From the NCBI GenBank assembly GCA_951230915.1, contig OX579638.1:12046696-12110695 (forward strand): a stretch of 64,000 nucleotides of DNA, in the 5' to 3' direction. A program made the translations under genes and the position numbers. Under the pieces are notes generated by a model. The model was not told the origin of the DNA. It made no database searches and saw only the letters and a program-made list of their open reading frames with translations. The stretch's first letter is position 1. Each line of letters opens with the position of its first letter. Positions 32,000 to 43,965 of the stretch are shown in pieces. This DNA comes from Antitrichia curtipendula (taxonomy: Eukaryota > Streptophyta > Bryopsida > Hypnales > Leucodontaceae).

Positions 32000-33126
32000 T
32001 TAACCCCTAAAGGACCAAGGTCATTTTTCTATCAAAAACCACTCTAAACTGCCATTTCTGCTGCGTTCATCCAAGAAAACAAAAAATATATATTTTTTAG
32101 AATATAATTGTATGATCTTGTACTTTACTTGTCTAAGATCATGAGGTAAGAATTTCATGGAGTTTAATCGTACAGATTGGAAGATGTTAGCATTCAAGGT
32201 TGGAAAGAAATGTTTTTTTGAATACTAGCAAGCAATTTCAGATAACTTGACTGCCCTTTGTGAAATTTTTTGCACTATAGACTTTGAATTTAAAAAAAAT
32301 TGTATTGAAGAATTGAATTGAAAGTCTAAGAAAAAAATTTCAGAAGAAAAATGATTGTTTTTTTGGGTGGGTGGGGGCTGAACAAATGGACGAACCCATT
32401 GCATTAAAAGAAAACCGGGAACCAAAAATACAGCAGTCAAGCCTCACGGCTGGACAGTGAAGAGAATGAGCACAAAATCACCGAAAGAACACCTAAACGA
32501 AAGAGCAAGGAGGACGGCTGTCACAGTTTCACAGCAAGGAGGAGGGTTGTCTCAGAAAATGATTGTTTTTCATTCTTTAAAAAATTGTCAAGTAGAAGTA
32601 GGTCCAAGATTGAAAGAAAAACTAAATCATCGATAGCTCTAAGATGGGACTGAAACACAATAATCTCAATGGTGAGATTGTTATAGTAATCACACTTAAC
32701 CTTTTCAAGAATTTAAAAAAAAAAAATTGCATTAAAAAATGAGTCCTATAAGTTATTTTTTTAAGAAGATGCTTAGATTGTCTGAAAAACAAGATCGTTC
32801 ATAACTTTCACATCACTTATCCAAATGGAATGAATCAAAGCTTCACATGTAGACAAAAATATGATCTACAAGGAAAAAAAATTCAAAATTTTAATTGCAT
32901 GTTTTTGTGGATTTATTTTCTGCCTGGTGAAGTAAAAATTATATTTTAGATGGCATAACTTTTGCTCCCGGTCACCGATTGAAATAAAAATTATAATCCT
33001 ACAAAGCTAAGAAGTTTGTCTATCTTATGAAAAAGTTTCAAAAAGTTTCATAAAAAATTGAGGTCATAGGAACCTACCCAAAATCCATTTTGTCCCCTGA
33101 GAGGACAATGGTTCTTTAGGGGTTAA
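32000..33126. mobile_element. TTAA-flanked non-autonomous DNA element, 1127 bp
   Basis: The left end is TTAACCCCTAAAGGACCAAG and the right end, reverse-complemented, is TTAACCCCTAAAGAACCATT. Outside TTAA the flanks (CGTGTC and CATTCT) show no duplication, so TTAA itself is the target duplication. The body includes CATAACTTTCACATCACTTA and AAAGCTTCACATGTAGACAA, blocks shared with 8480-8720, 21940-22010 and 34850-35060. No transposase is encoded. A retroposon is inserted at 32363-32555. Confidence 0.75.
32363..32555 (-). mobile_element. Short retroposon (LINE 3' end or SINE) nested in the TTAA element
   Basis: The 193-bp insert is bounded by 15-bp direct repeats AAAATGATTGTTTTT (32348-32362 and 32556-32570). 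It is compositionally foreign to the AT-rich host element. Read on the minus strand it runs from CTGAGACAACCCTCCTCC to GGTTTTCTTTTAATGCAATG and GCCCCCACCCACCC, then into a short A-run shared with the target repeat. A long target duplication with a 3' A-tail is the mark of LINE-mediated retroposition. It has no coding capacity, so it is a 5'-truncated LINE or a SINE. Confidence 0.75.
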
Positions 33127-36100
33127 CATTCTTTCTTCTCGTTGTGTTGGTAGGTTTTGTTGTAATTGTGGCCCAATAGGATCTTATATTTGCTGATTGT
33201 AAACCCGTCACGGAAAGTGGCTACTTTAGGGTCATCTCAAGGAAATATTGTAGCAATTGTAGTTGAATGAAAGACAATTACAGATGCTTTTTGTTGTTGT
33301 TGATTTTGGTATTTGGACAATATTCCTCAAAATTTAATAACAAATTCGTACGGAGTATTATTTTGGAGAAATATAATTTTAAATACTGTCTATTTCTCTT
33401 ACAACTGTCCTCCAGTATGGAGAAAAAATAAAAACAATTTGACTGTTCTGTGGCAAACTATACAAGGCAACATGTTTGCTTACAATGGGTTCATCTACTT
33501 TAACATATCATTGTTATTGACATTGGGGATGGAAAACACCTTGGAATTAAAAAAAACATAATATGAGTCCTTGTCATGTATGCTTTTGCATTGTATAGTG
33601 TACTAGTTTTATGTCACAATGCACAGCTTTTCATTGTTTCTTACAATTTTCAAATTTTCAAAACATCACCCCAAAGTTTTGATGTGTTTTGATGTCCAAA
33701 ACTACTTCAAAATACTAGTACTTAAAGCAAGGCTAAAGTCTTCACCAATATAGATTCTTCAATAAATTCAATTGTATGATCCTTCAAATAATTAATATGC
33801 TCAAGTGGGTCATTGCAAAAAACACCATATATTTTCTATAGTGTTTTGGCAAAATCTAGATTTCAAACCCAGAGTATTAGGAACACTTTATAGTAGAACA
33901 ATCTTAACCATCCATTAGAAAAATCAATAGCTAAAGGTATTGTTGCAAGTATTATTGTCTACTTGCTAACACTAAAATATAACTAAGTGAAAAAAAAAAA
34001 GACAAATTGTTGCTCAAAATAGATACGAGGTAAAAAATAATAAAAAATAATAAATAAAAAAACAAAAATTGGCCATTTGTTAGGACTTGATGGTGATCAA
34101 ATTTAACCAAAAAAATGGAGTTGAAATCATCTTCAATGTTCAGAAGTGCTTGTGCAAGGGAGTCCTATTAGCATGAACCTCGAGGACATAAAATAATATG
34201 TTTTTAGATGTCCCTTGATAAGCATATGCCTTCCTAGTGTGGGAACAGATTACCAAAATTTCAACACTAGATCATTCAATTTGGGTACTTTGAACATAGT
34301 GAAAAACCCTAAATTTCAAATTGTGAAATTTTAACAAAATAAACTTTAAAACTTAAAAAAAGTTTTTTTTAATTTCTAAAAAGTAAGGGATCTTATTACT
34401 ATGAAGTTAGACATCTCCAATAGAAATTTCATGTTCATTGGACTTGTGCTTCAAAAGTTATAGCAGATGATAACAACATGATTCCAATTGTGACAAATAA
34501 TAGGATTGGTGTTTCTTGCAATGACCCAAGTACACTCTCCACAAATTTTAAATAGAAAATCCCCACCCATAGCAATTTTAATAAGTCTAAACTTCAAGAA
34601 GTAGTTTTTTCTAGCCCTTTCCAAAAGTAAAGTTTTGTCTTTCAACAATTTAAGGAAAAAAAGTAAATATCTGATAACTTGTGCATTTTAATGAATGAGT
34701 TAGAAAAGGGTTTGAGAATACACATAAAAAAGTTTAATCTTAAAACTTTAATATTAATTTTTTTTCTTTTTAACCAAAAGTTCTCCTAATTGGATTTAAA
34801 AGGTTACTTTATATGTTTTTTCTACCTTCATTGCATGCAAAATAAAACTCCTCATAACTTTCATCTCATTATTCAAATTCAATGGTTCAAGTGATTTTGT
34901 ATATCTATTAGTCTATAAAATAAAATAAAATAAAATAATATACTTTTAGAATGTATTTTAGCTACCTACTTTGACATTGAATTTTTTTATAAATTATAAC
35001 CAGCCTTTGCAATATCTATCAAAATGATATGAAACAAAGCTTCACATGTAGATTAGATTGATGAGCATCCATTCTAAAATTTTCATACACAAAATCCAAA
35101 TTATGAAGTCAAAAGAACTTGCCTGAGTACCCTAGAAAACATCTTTAGGGTTTAATGTATAATTCTTTACCAACATTTGGACTGAAAAGTACCTTGGAAT
35201 CAAAACTGTAACAAATGCGCTAATACCATGAAAATGTAGTCCATTTGAAAACTTGAAAAAAAATTATTTTTATAGTTGAAATGAAACTTTAAGCAATAGA
35301 TCATTGCATTATTATTTTCTATATATACATTCAAAAATCCAAAAAAAGACAAAGAAAATAAGGTTGTGAATTAAAAATTTTGAGCTTTAACACCTCAAGG
35401 CCTAACAACTTTTTGACAATAGAGGTTTACAATGAATTGTCCTACTTTGATACTTTTTGCACATGCATGTGCTTGAAAATTTGAATTTTAACCGTATGAT
35501 AGTAAAGACTACTTTGTCTAGTATATATATATTGACTATTGGATTTTTAGATTATAACAATTTTAGATGATCAATTTAATAGGCAAAAATATAGTTTCTA
35601 GAATACAAATATTATAAAAAGATGAATAATGTTGTTTTATCCCCCTCCATAAAAAAATGTATTAGAATCTAAGGCAAATATAGTATTTTTTTAATTTTAA
35701 AAAATAAAAAGTAAAAAACTCTCTTAAATTTGTACACATTTTCAAACGAAAATAGTAGAAAGCCAAAATTGACCAAAATGAATTCTACAAAATTTAAAAT
35801 AAATTGTATATGCGTAAAGTTTTTTAATTTAATTATTGATAGTATTAGCATATTGCTTAGTACATCTTCAGAAAATTTGAAATCATTCTGATTATTTTGT
35901 GTTCTTAATTACACTAGATTAAACCTTGTATTTTTTAAATTGCTAAAAATACAAATTTGAATTTTTTCCTATAGACCCAATTTATTTGTGTAGAGTGAAG
36001 AATAGAAAAGTTTAAGAAAATATTTTTTTCCATCCCTACTATTCTTTTTATTGTAAAAATATTATATTTGCTCCCTCTCTCTATTAGACTATATTTCCTA

Positions 36101-36985
36101 AATAAAATTCTAAATACTCCCCACATTAAAATTTTGAAAATGAAAATATGCAATCTGTTAGAAAAATGAAATCTGAATAATAAAATCATAAAATATGTGA
36201 ATATGTGAAATGGAATCGTAAAATATGAAACCTGACTAAATGAGATTAAAATAATTCCTAACAAATTCCATTTATCATATTTGATGATTCCATTTCAAAT
36301 CAATTTTAATTTTAATTTAGATAATTGATTCTTTTAAATAAATTTTAACAATTCATCATTTCTATTTCTCAAAAAAAAATTGATGGTTTCAATTTTTAAA
36401 TGTGATTTAGAATGCAAAACCTTAGATGAGCATTATGGTGATAATTCAAATATAGAATTCAAATTGGAACTTTTTTACCCTCAAAGTATTGTTGTTGTTT
36501 GGTCAAAGTAATATCAAATGAGAGCATTTTAATTTCTTTATCTTCAAGTTAATTTGTTTTGGCAAATTAAAACTTCAATCTTCTTGTTATAAAAATATAA
36601 ATACAAAATCTAGTTTTTAAAATCTTTTTGTCGTCCAATACTAAACCTTTTCAAAAGTGATTAAAAAATCAAAATTGTGTCAAAGGGACAATGTAGAAAA
36701 AACTTGTCTACTTATCTGTTTTGTCAATGGGTTGTAAAGTGTCAATTTAACTTAAATCTTACTTTGTTGCTTCTACATAAAAGATGTTTCAAATCATATA
36801 AGTTAGATATGTAATACTTGCAATAAATAGGGCAATTATTTTCTTCCATATTCAAAACTAGGTTCACTTCAATTTGAATTTGAAAAAATTGTTTACACCT
36901 ACTTTATTATATATATTTGATATACGTAATTTATACATATTTTATACATGCTATTTATACAATTTCAATGTTTTTTCAAATCCTT
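33127..36985. other. AT-rich tract with decayed repeat copies
   Basis: No gene. Blocks at 34850-35070 (CTCATAACTTTCATCTCATT, AAAGCTTCACATGTAGATTA) belong to the TTAA-element family. TTTAGGGTTTAA at about 35143 and TTAACACCTCAAGGCC at 35387 look like decayed ends of such elements, facing away from each other. 34500-34670 shares sequence with 24330-24400. A short AAAATA run lies at 34912-34937. Confidence 0.45.
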
Positions 36986-36989
36986 CAAC

Positions 36990-37235
36990 GATGCTAGCAC
37001 ATGAGTGTAGAGATGTGAGCCTATGAGCCTTGGACCTAAGTGTAGGTATGTATCTACAACCATTTTAAGGTGTTTGTAATATATATGTATCTATAACATA
37101 GGTACACTATAGCATGAAAAGAATCAATTATATAACATAGATACCTATAACATAGACATTTATTGCCTTAAAAGGTGTCTATAATACAAACTCCTAGGCT
37201 CATGGGCTCATAGATTCTATGCTCACATTCTAATG
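36990..37235. repeat. Imperfect inverted repeat, possible MITE
   Basis: GATGTGAGCCTATGAGCC near 37014 is mirrored by GGCTCATGGGCTCATAGATT near 37197. The inner parts (ACCATTTTAAGGTGT and CCTTAAAAGGTGTCTATAAT) also contain related blocks. Ends and target duplication could not be fixed. Confidence 0.4.
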
Positions 37236-38824
37236 TTCATTATTTTACATTGTCTCTAAAAGTTTGAGATGCAAGTTGTATGTATTGGCATCACTTTGTA
37301 CTTTCAACTATATTAGGATGGAAACTCAATCACCCTCTCTAATCAAAAAGTGAATTTAGAAATTAAAAAGAATACCAACAATAGAAAATTCTACATAACA
37401 TAATGTTACAAATAGAGACCATTTTGTTGCCTAGATCCAAGCATGCTTTATTATTGATATATTTTTTGGTCCAATTGAGAAGTATTGAAAATTTAAGGTT
37501 AAAAGTATGTCTATGAAATTATGTTTTCATTTAATTTGTTATTAATTGTTAGAAATTTAATTGTAGCTACCAAAACTGCAAGAATTTTAAGCAAAATTTG
37601 TCAGAATTGGTAGCCTCTGTAATACTGCAATGATATTTGTGATGACTATAGTAAGCAATGTTGACAAATGAGGTTCTATTTTCTCTTTAAAATTGAAAAT
37701 TTGTCAATTGAAGAATAATTGGTCTCTCATCATTTACAAGTAGTAACCTATTGACCTACTCAATAATATTATAAATTATTATTTTTGGAATCATCCAATA
37801 AGCAATAAAAAATGATAACCAAATATCATATCTCTAAATTTCAAGAAATTATAAGGGTCTACTAACAAGGTATTAATACCTTGGTAGGGATGGAGGTGTT
37901 GAGTGATGAATAGAAAGGCTCTGTAGCAAGTCTACTCTACCAATAATTTATGTATAAAGCACAATAAATGTGCTCATGACTCAATTTCATCATACCAAGG
38001 ATCATTGACTCTCAAGGTCTACATAGATGTTTTGTTTCTGCAATTTGGTTCTTTCCTATCTCTATATGGATTAGGATTATTCTAGGTAGTAGCTATAAGC
38101 TCAAATTAGATACAATACTTGTATACCTACGACCTTTCACTTCAAAATTGTTCAATGACATGTGTTTAAGGAATTGAGGATGCAATCACTTTAGTAGTTG
38201 TAGCCAAGTTGCCCAATATATACAAGAAATCACCTACTTGGTGGCTCTCAATTCTCTGCTCTAAAAAAGGCTATTTATGCATTGTGCAAAAACAAATAAG
38301 ACCACACTCATTAGAAAACTCCAAGGTTGAAATTGTTTAGGATTCAAATTCTCACAAATTGGTATAAGGATTCCTTCTACTCTTCTTTCTACCAAATCGT
38401 CTCCTCAAAGTTTGACTATTTTGAAATAGAACTTTTGTTAGAAGCAGGTGCAATGAACACTCTTTGCAAAAGTAGTCTCTCTTTGGGTTGAAAAGACATA
38501 CTTTTTGCACCATGGATCCTTTCATTTGACGTAAATTAAGGAGTCAAGTTATATTTTTGCCTTATCATTTCGATTTCCCTTGTTATTGGACTTTTTTTGC
38601 CATCCAGACTTTTATTGCTCTGGGAAAAATTATCTTGGTTGAGCTTGATGATTCCTATAAACAAAAAAAATTGGGACCCAGAGTTTGTAGTATACCTTTT
38701 GATTGGAAACAACTACCTCTTACTATCCAAATTGGTCTATTTGGTAAGTTTTGAGGTAGAATTTATAAGATATTATATATGAACATCCCCTTATTTTATA
38801 CACAATGTCAGGATTATGGACACA
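37236..38824. other. AT-rich tract, no gene
   Basis: Two overlapping 61-65-codon frames at 38557-38782 show no recognisable domain. Nothing else is supported up to the CACTA element. Confidence 0.4.
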
Positions 38825-39104
38825 CACTACAACAAAACTAGTGTTTTGTAATTGTAAAATATGACTACAATGAGTCGTAAAATAAAAAATATGATATACA
38901 CAAAAATCATTGTAGATGGCTCACAACATGACTAGGTCTAGTCATTGCCGACAAGTCGCTTTGGACATGAGTCATATGGGCAGTCATATGGATTGGAGGG
39001 TATAATTATTTATAATTAGCCATATTTTGCGAACATGGTGTATATTTTGACTATCCTTGGGGGCTTGACTTTTTTTTGAGCTGCCTGAGTAAAGGGAAAA
39101 AAAT

Positions 39105-39385
39105 CTTGCATGGTATATGACTCTAGGTAGTCATATTCTTGTCTGATGTGGCATATGACTCTATACAATCATATTTTTTTTGGCTAATATGGAATATAAC
39201 TTTTGTGAGTCATATTTTTGTTGATGTGAAAAATGACTCTCGTTAATCATATTTCTATTGATATAGAAATGATTCTTATGAGTCATAGTTTTTATCGATG
39301 TGGAATATATCTTCATGATTCATAATTATTCTCTATTAATGTGGAATATGACCCTTTTGAGTCATATTGTTTGTTGATGTGGCAG
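39105..39385. repeat. Subterminal repeat array of the CACTA element
   Basis: A unit of about 35-50 bp, GATGTGGAATATGACTCT, then GAGTCATATTTTT, recurs about seven times. Each copy contains an inverted pair ATATGACT...AGTCATAT, so each is a small palindrome. In En/Spm elements subterminal repeats bind the element-encoded regulator (TnpA-like); that role here is inferred. Confidence 0.8.
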
Positions 39386-40139
39386 TTCATATAGAATTAT
39401 CAGTAATTTTATGATTGAATGTAGTCATATATAGAATCATATTTTTGGCATTAGTGTACAATATGTGACTATAGCCAATCATATTTTGATCAAGATATAT
39501 TGTGAAATATAACTCTCAAGTGATTTTCGGGATAAGTAAGAGTGACATTTCTTACATTTGAGCATGTGGTTTGTAAATGGCGTGACTAAGGTTTACAATA
39601 GCTTTTATCATAAGCTACAACTACATTTTCCATACATTCTAAATGGACATGATGCATTGCAATTATGCAACATGATTTTGCAACTAAATAAAAAACTCCA
39701 TCAAATTAAAAAAAGGATATGCATGATTTTTGTGATGCACAAAAAACAATCATATTGGAGAGAAAAAATGCAAGAAAGAATGTGATTCTTCACGATGACA
39801 TTTATTAGTCACTAACACAAAATATATCACACTAACATTATATAAATGTATATTTTCATGTACTTATATTAAGACCTATATTCCTTACAAAAATTTGAAG
39901 ATGTCGCCTCTTTGGTGTTGCAAGTAGCCTCCAATAACTTCATTCCAACTTCAAGTGCCTATATGTACAATCAAGGAGGTTAATTTTTAGTGAATAAATA
40001 ATATAGTTCAACGTTCAAGGATTTAAGGTAACATAAAATATGTATGACAAGTTTAAGGTAAGAAAAAGTCATAACTAACCACTATATCTTTAGGAATTGC
40101 AAATAAACAAGAAAATGAATAACAATAGTGATAAAAGGA

Positions 40140-40370
40140 ACAAGAAAAAAAAGGCAAAAAGTGCTAAGAAGTAACAACAAGTACGAGGTAAGATGCAACA
40201 AAATGCAACAAAAAACAATTAAAAGCAAGAACTAAGATGCAACAAGAAGTAATAAGAAGCATAAGTTAAGATGCAATAAGAAAAAATTAGAAGAAACTAA
40301 ATAATCAAAAAGTGGAAACAAAAAGTAAGAAGAAAGAACTAAAAGGTAACAAGAATCTTTTTAGACTAAA
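40140..40370. repeat. Degenerate AGATGCAACAAGAAG repeat inside the CACTA element (first block)
   Basis: Short units such as AAGATGCAACAAGAAGTAA are repeated with changes, giving a purine-rich plus strand. A second, related block lies at 41520-41665. Confidence 0.65.
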
Positions 40371-41519
40371 CACCCCTTAACAGGGCTTCACTTTTCTTAA
40401 CTTAACATCACTGCAATCAAGGCCATACAACACTTTATATCACATCATTACAAATATCTTCCAAACTCACAAATTAAATAGCCTGAGTCTTGAGACTGAA
40501 CTTTATTAGTGCAAAGATCCAGATTTATTTATTAATATAGCATAAGCCTAGTAAGAAGAAACTTCATAAAGTAACTCCATGTGCTTGTCACATAAAATAA
40601 ATCAAGAGGTCCAAATTGGAAAAATAGGATTTGAAGGCATAGCCTCACCTGTACCCATCCCAATATTTACAACAAGCCAATGTTATATTAAAGAGGTTGT
40701 AATAGGTGTCTGCAGCTGCCACCAATTGCTATCTGTGTCACAAATTCAAAACATCCCCCATAGAAAATTTGCACAAAACAAGACAAGGTCACAAAGCAAG
40801 AAGTAAAAATAGTCACATCCAAGTATTTTCTCAAACAATCTATAGAAGTAGGAGACCTTTGCCATTCCCGTAGCGGGGTTGAAGCTCAAGTGTAGCCCAC
40901 ACTAATTTCTCACAAGTTACCAAGAATGACTTGCCACAACCAAAGGTGTGGGACATGGCTCAGAAGTGGCCTTTATATTCCCAATTTTTAGAGGGAAGAA
41001 ACTGGATGGTTAAAAATAGTCTTCATTCTTCATGGGTGGATGAATGGTTGTACCACCCAGACCTGAATTTAGACTTACACATGTTCCATGGTAGATCTAC
41101 GTAGGTCACACCTAACTTTGGAACTTTCCTACATTCTGTTAGTGACATAGAAGCTTGCATGGTGGTTTCCTCAACTTTTAAGGAAAATTGGGCCATTATA
41201 ATTAATAGGCTACCTATTTGAATAATTTGGCTCTTTCATAGACCAAACCTTATTATAAAATTGGGCAAGTAGGATTTTAACCTAAGTTGGTAAAATCTCT
41301 CAAACAGTGCCACTTGGTATTCTATTGCCAAACCATAACATTTATTGTAACGTGGAGACTAATTTTCTAATTCTTGTGTTTTGAGATATTATTGTGGCAA
41401 CCTTATTTGCCTATGGAATTTTAAACCATTGAAGACATGGGTCATGTTACGCCAAATTTACATAAGATTTTTAATTTTAATAAGATGAAAGCCCAATATT
41501 GAGATCAATTCATAGACTT

Positions 41520-41665
41520 GGCAAAGAACTAAGAAGCAATAAGAAGAAAGAAATAAGAAACAACAAGAAGTAAGAAATAAGAAGCAAAAAGAAGAACTAA
41601 TAGGCAACAAGGGCTAAAATGCAACAAGAGGCAAAACCTAAGATGCAACAAGAAACAAAGAAGAA
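41520..41665. repeat. Degenerate AGATGCAACAAGAAG repeat inside the CACTA element (second block)
   Basis: The same unit type as at 40140-40370 (GCAACAAGAGGCAAAACC, AAGATGCAACAAGAAAC) lies 1.1 kb further on. This suggests an internal duplication of the element body. Confidence 0.65.
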
Positions 41666-43965
41666 TTCGTCAAATGTTGCACTTTGAAAGGGCGGCCACA
41701 AAAAAATGGTAGCTAGGGTTTCAAAACCCTAGTCATGTGACTTGTCCTAGTCATACCCATGACTTTCTCTAGTCATGTAACTTGTTCTAATCATATACAT
41801 GACTTTCTCTAGTCATATAACTTGAAGTAGTCATGCAACTAACCAAAATACCAAATATAATTATACTAAGCAACTAAGCTATTTTAACAACCAAATTTGA
41901 CCTAAAGTGGATACATGTTGACACTAAAACTCTACTAAACGTATGAAAGGAAGTTGCAAGACCTTAAACACCTACAATTTTGGCTAAAAAAAGACATTTA
42001 AGTAGATGCACGCCATGCATCTATCAAAGTATCTACATCCTTGCATAAAGTCTGCGGGAATAAAGGTATTTGATAGATGCACTATTTAAAAGCATCTTTG
42101 AAGTAGAAAAAAGGATTATACTTTTAAAGCCTATATCCTTGTAAGAACATCCAAACAACCCTCTTTTAATTGCAATACAAGCACGCCCGTGCCTATAGTG
42201 AGCTTCAATCTTCATATGAATAATTTTGTGGCTTTTATAGGGCTTAAAAAGACCTTTTATAAATGTGGCTTCTATGACATTGTTGAGAACCTTTCTAAGA
42301 AAGATAAAAACTTCAATACATGAAATGTATGAGCAATTTATCTATATCTTTTGGATAAAGCAAGTACAATCATCTTTTTCATTATTGGGCTTTATATTCT
42401 AAGTTGGATGTTTAAATGTTGTTCAATTGACATTCTAAACAATGAACAACTTTTTTCTAAATTTATTGCCCTGTATAAAGATAGAATGATTAGCATTGCT
42501 AATTTTTTGTGATTTAAAAAAAAAAACTCAAATTATGAAGAATTTTGGAAGTCAAAAGTTGGCTTCAACCCATATCCAATATATAGACTTTTTCAATTTC
42601 CAACATTCCATAATTACTTTCTTGCTTACTACTTTCTATTTTCTTGCTCACTACATTAGGACATGAGTCATGACTTTATAGTCCCAACCTTGCAAAAGTT
42701 TCAAAGGAGAAAAAATCATATTCCAATCTTTGGTTGAAAACCTATTGCAACCTTGGTTGAAAATAGCTACACCCTATAGGTTGGGTATGGATGTCTGGTT
42801 GGTAATGGGTGGTTTTACCATCTACTTCTAGTTCAAATACTTAGACTCTCAACACAAATCACATTCTTCACTTACTCTTGCTCCATGGCCAGTTGGCTAG
42901 TCGAGTACAGACTTTTCTCACATTCTTTCTTCTCTTCCTTGGATTAGATTATTTTCATGCTTCAAGTGTTTTTTCTAAACTCCACAATCTTCAATCTACA
43001 TTTTTAAATTAAGTGCACCAGATTTCACTTTGTATCAACTAATTTAATTAACTCTCAAGTTGTATCAGCCATCACGATCAATCAACATTGTTAATCAACC
43101 TCACAGTAAGTTCCAATAATGGGCAATGCAGGTTTGGTTTTCAACCTTGTTTTTTAGGCTTAATTCTGCCTTTTTGCTTTGATTCATCCATAGGCTTGTA
43201 TTTCTCTCTAATACGTTCCTAAATCCTCAAGTTTATTTTTAATTGTCTCCTACTGTTAATTGCTTTATTCTTCTCTACTTTCTTTTTAAATCCTATGAAA
43301 ATTTTAAACATATTAATTCAAATATAAACATGTGCCATCCCAAATTATTGGACGTCAATTTTGTAATAGACATATCATATAATAGAATTTTTTTCAATCT
43401 AGGCATTAAACAAAGTCACAACCTAACTCCAAAGAATGACTCTTAGGGCAAAAATACAAGAATCTAATACTAGATTGTCCATCTTTTCTTTGGACTCCCT
43501 CTAAAAAAAATGTAACAACCAAAAAACTGTGACTACAAAATATGATTGACACAAAAACATGACTGCAAAATATGACTAAAGTAAAAATATGACTGACAAA
43601 TATGCTTTGGTGCTCTTCAAACATGTTTCCCGTCCATATTTTCCTCGAGTTGCCTAAAAATAAAAATAAGTCAATACTATAAAAATATGTGTGCAAAATA
43701 TGACTAAAGAAAAAATATAACTAGCAATATGACTCATCGTTCCCTAAACACGTTTTCAACTATTTCCTATGAAGTATTTTGGTATTCCCAATCGATGTAT
43801 AATATATACGTGTGAAGTACAAGGCCAAAAAATGACTGGCAGTCATATTTTGCAGTCATCTTTCTTACCAAAGTGTTGGGCTCCAAGAATATGACTGCGA
43901 GCAGTTGCAAGTCATCCTCAGTTATATTTTTGCAGTAATAAAATAATTGTTTTCTTGTAGTGACA

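Larger units (their letters stand above)
38825..43962. mobile_element. Complete non-autonomous CACTA (En/Spm) element, 5138 bp
   Basis: The left end is CACTACAACAAAACTA and the right end, reverse-complemented, is CACTACAAGAAAACAA: 14 of 16 bases agree. ACA flanks both ends (38822-38824 and 43963-43965), the 3-bp duplication typical of this superfamily. Subterminal regions are filled with short ATATGACT/AGTCATAT motifs in both orientations (38850-39500 and 43530-43940, with another patch at 41730-41840). I found no tnp2-like segment inside; the longest open frames (about 60-96 codons) carry no domain. It therefore depends on a transposase made elsewhere, and the relic at 1736-5444 is too broken to be the source. 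Confidence 0.9.

Noticed and set aside
32000..33126. PIF/Harbinger assignment for the TTAACCCC family (TTA/TAA target)
   Set aside because: With TTA as the duplication the two flanks would read TTA and TAA, which are not direct copies. TTAA is the only choice that gives identical flanks.
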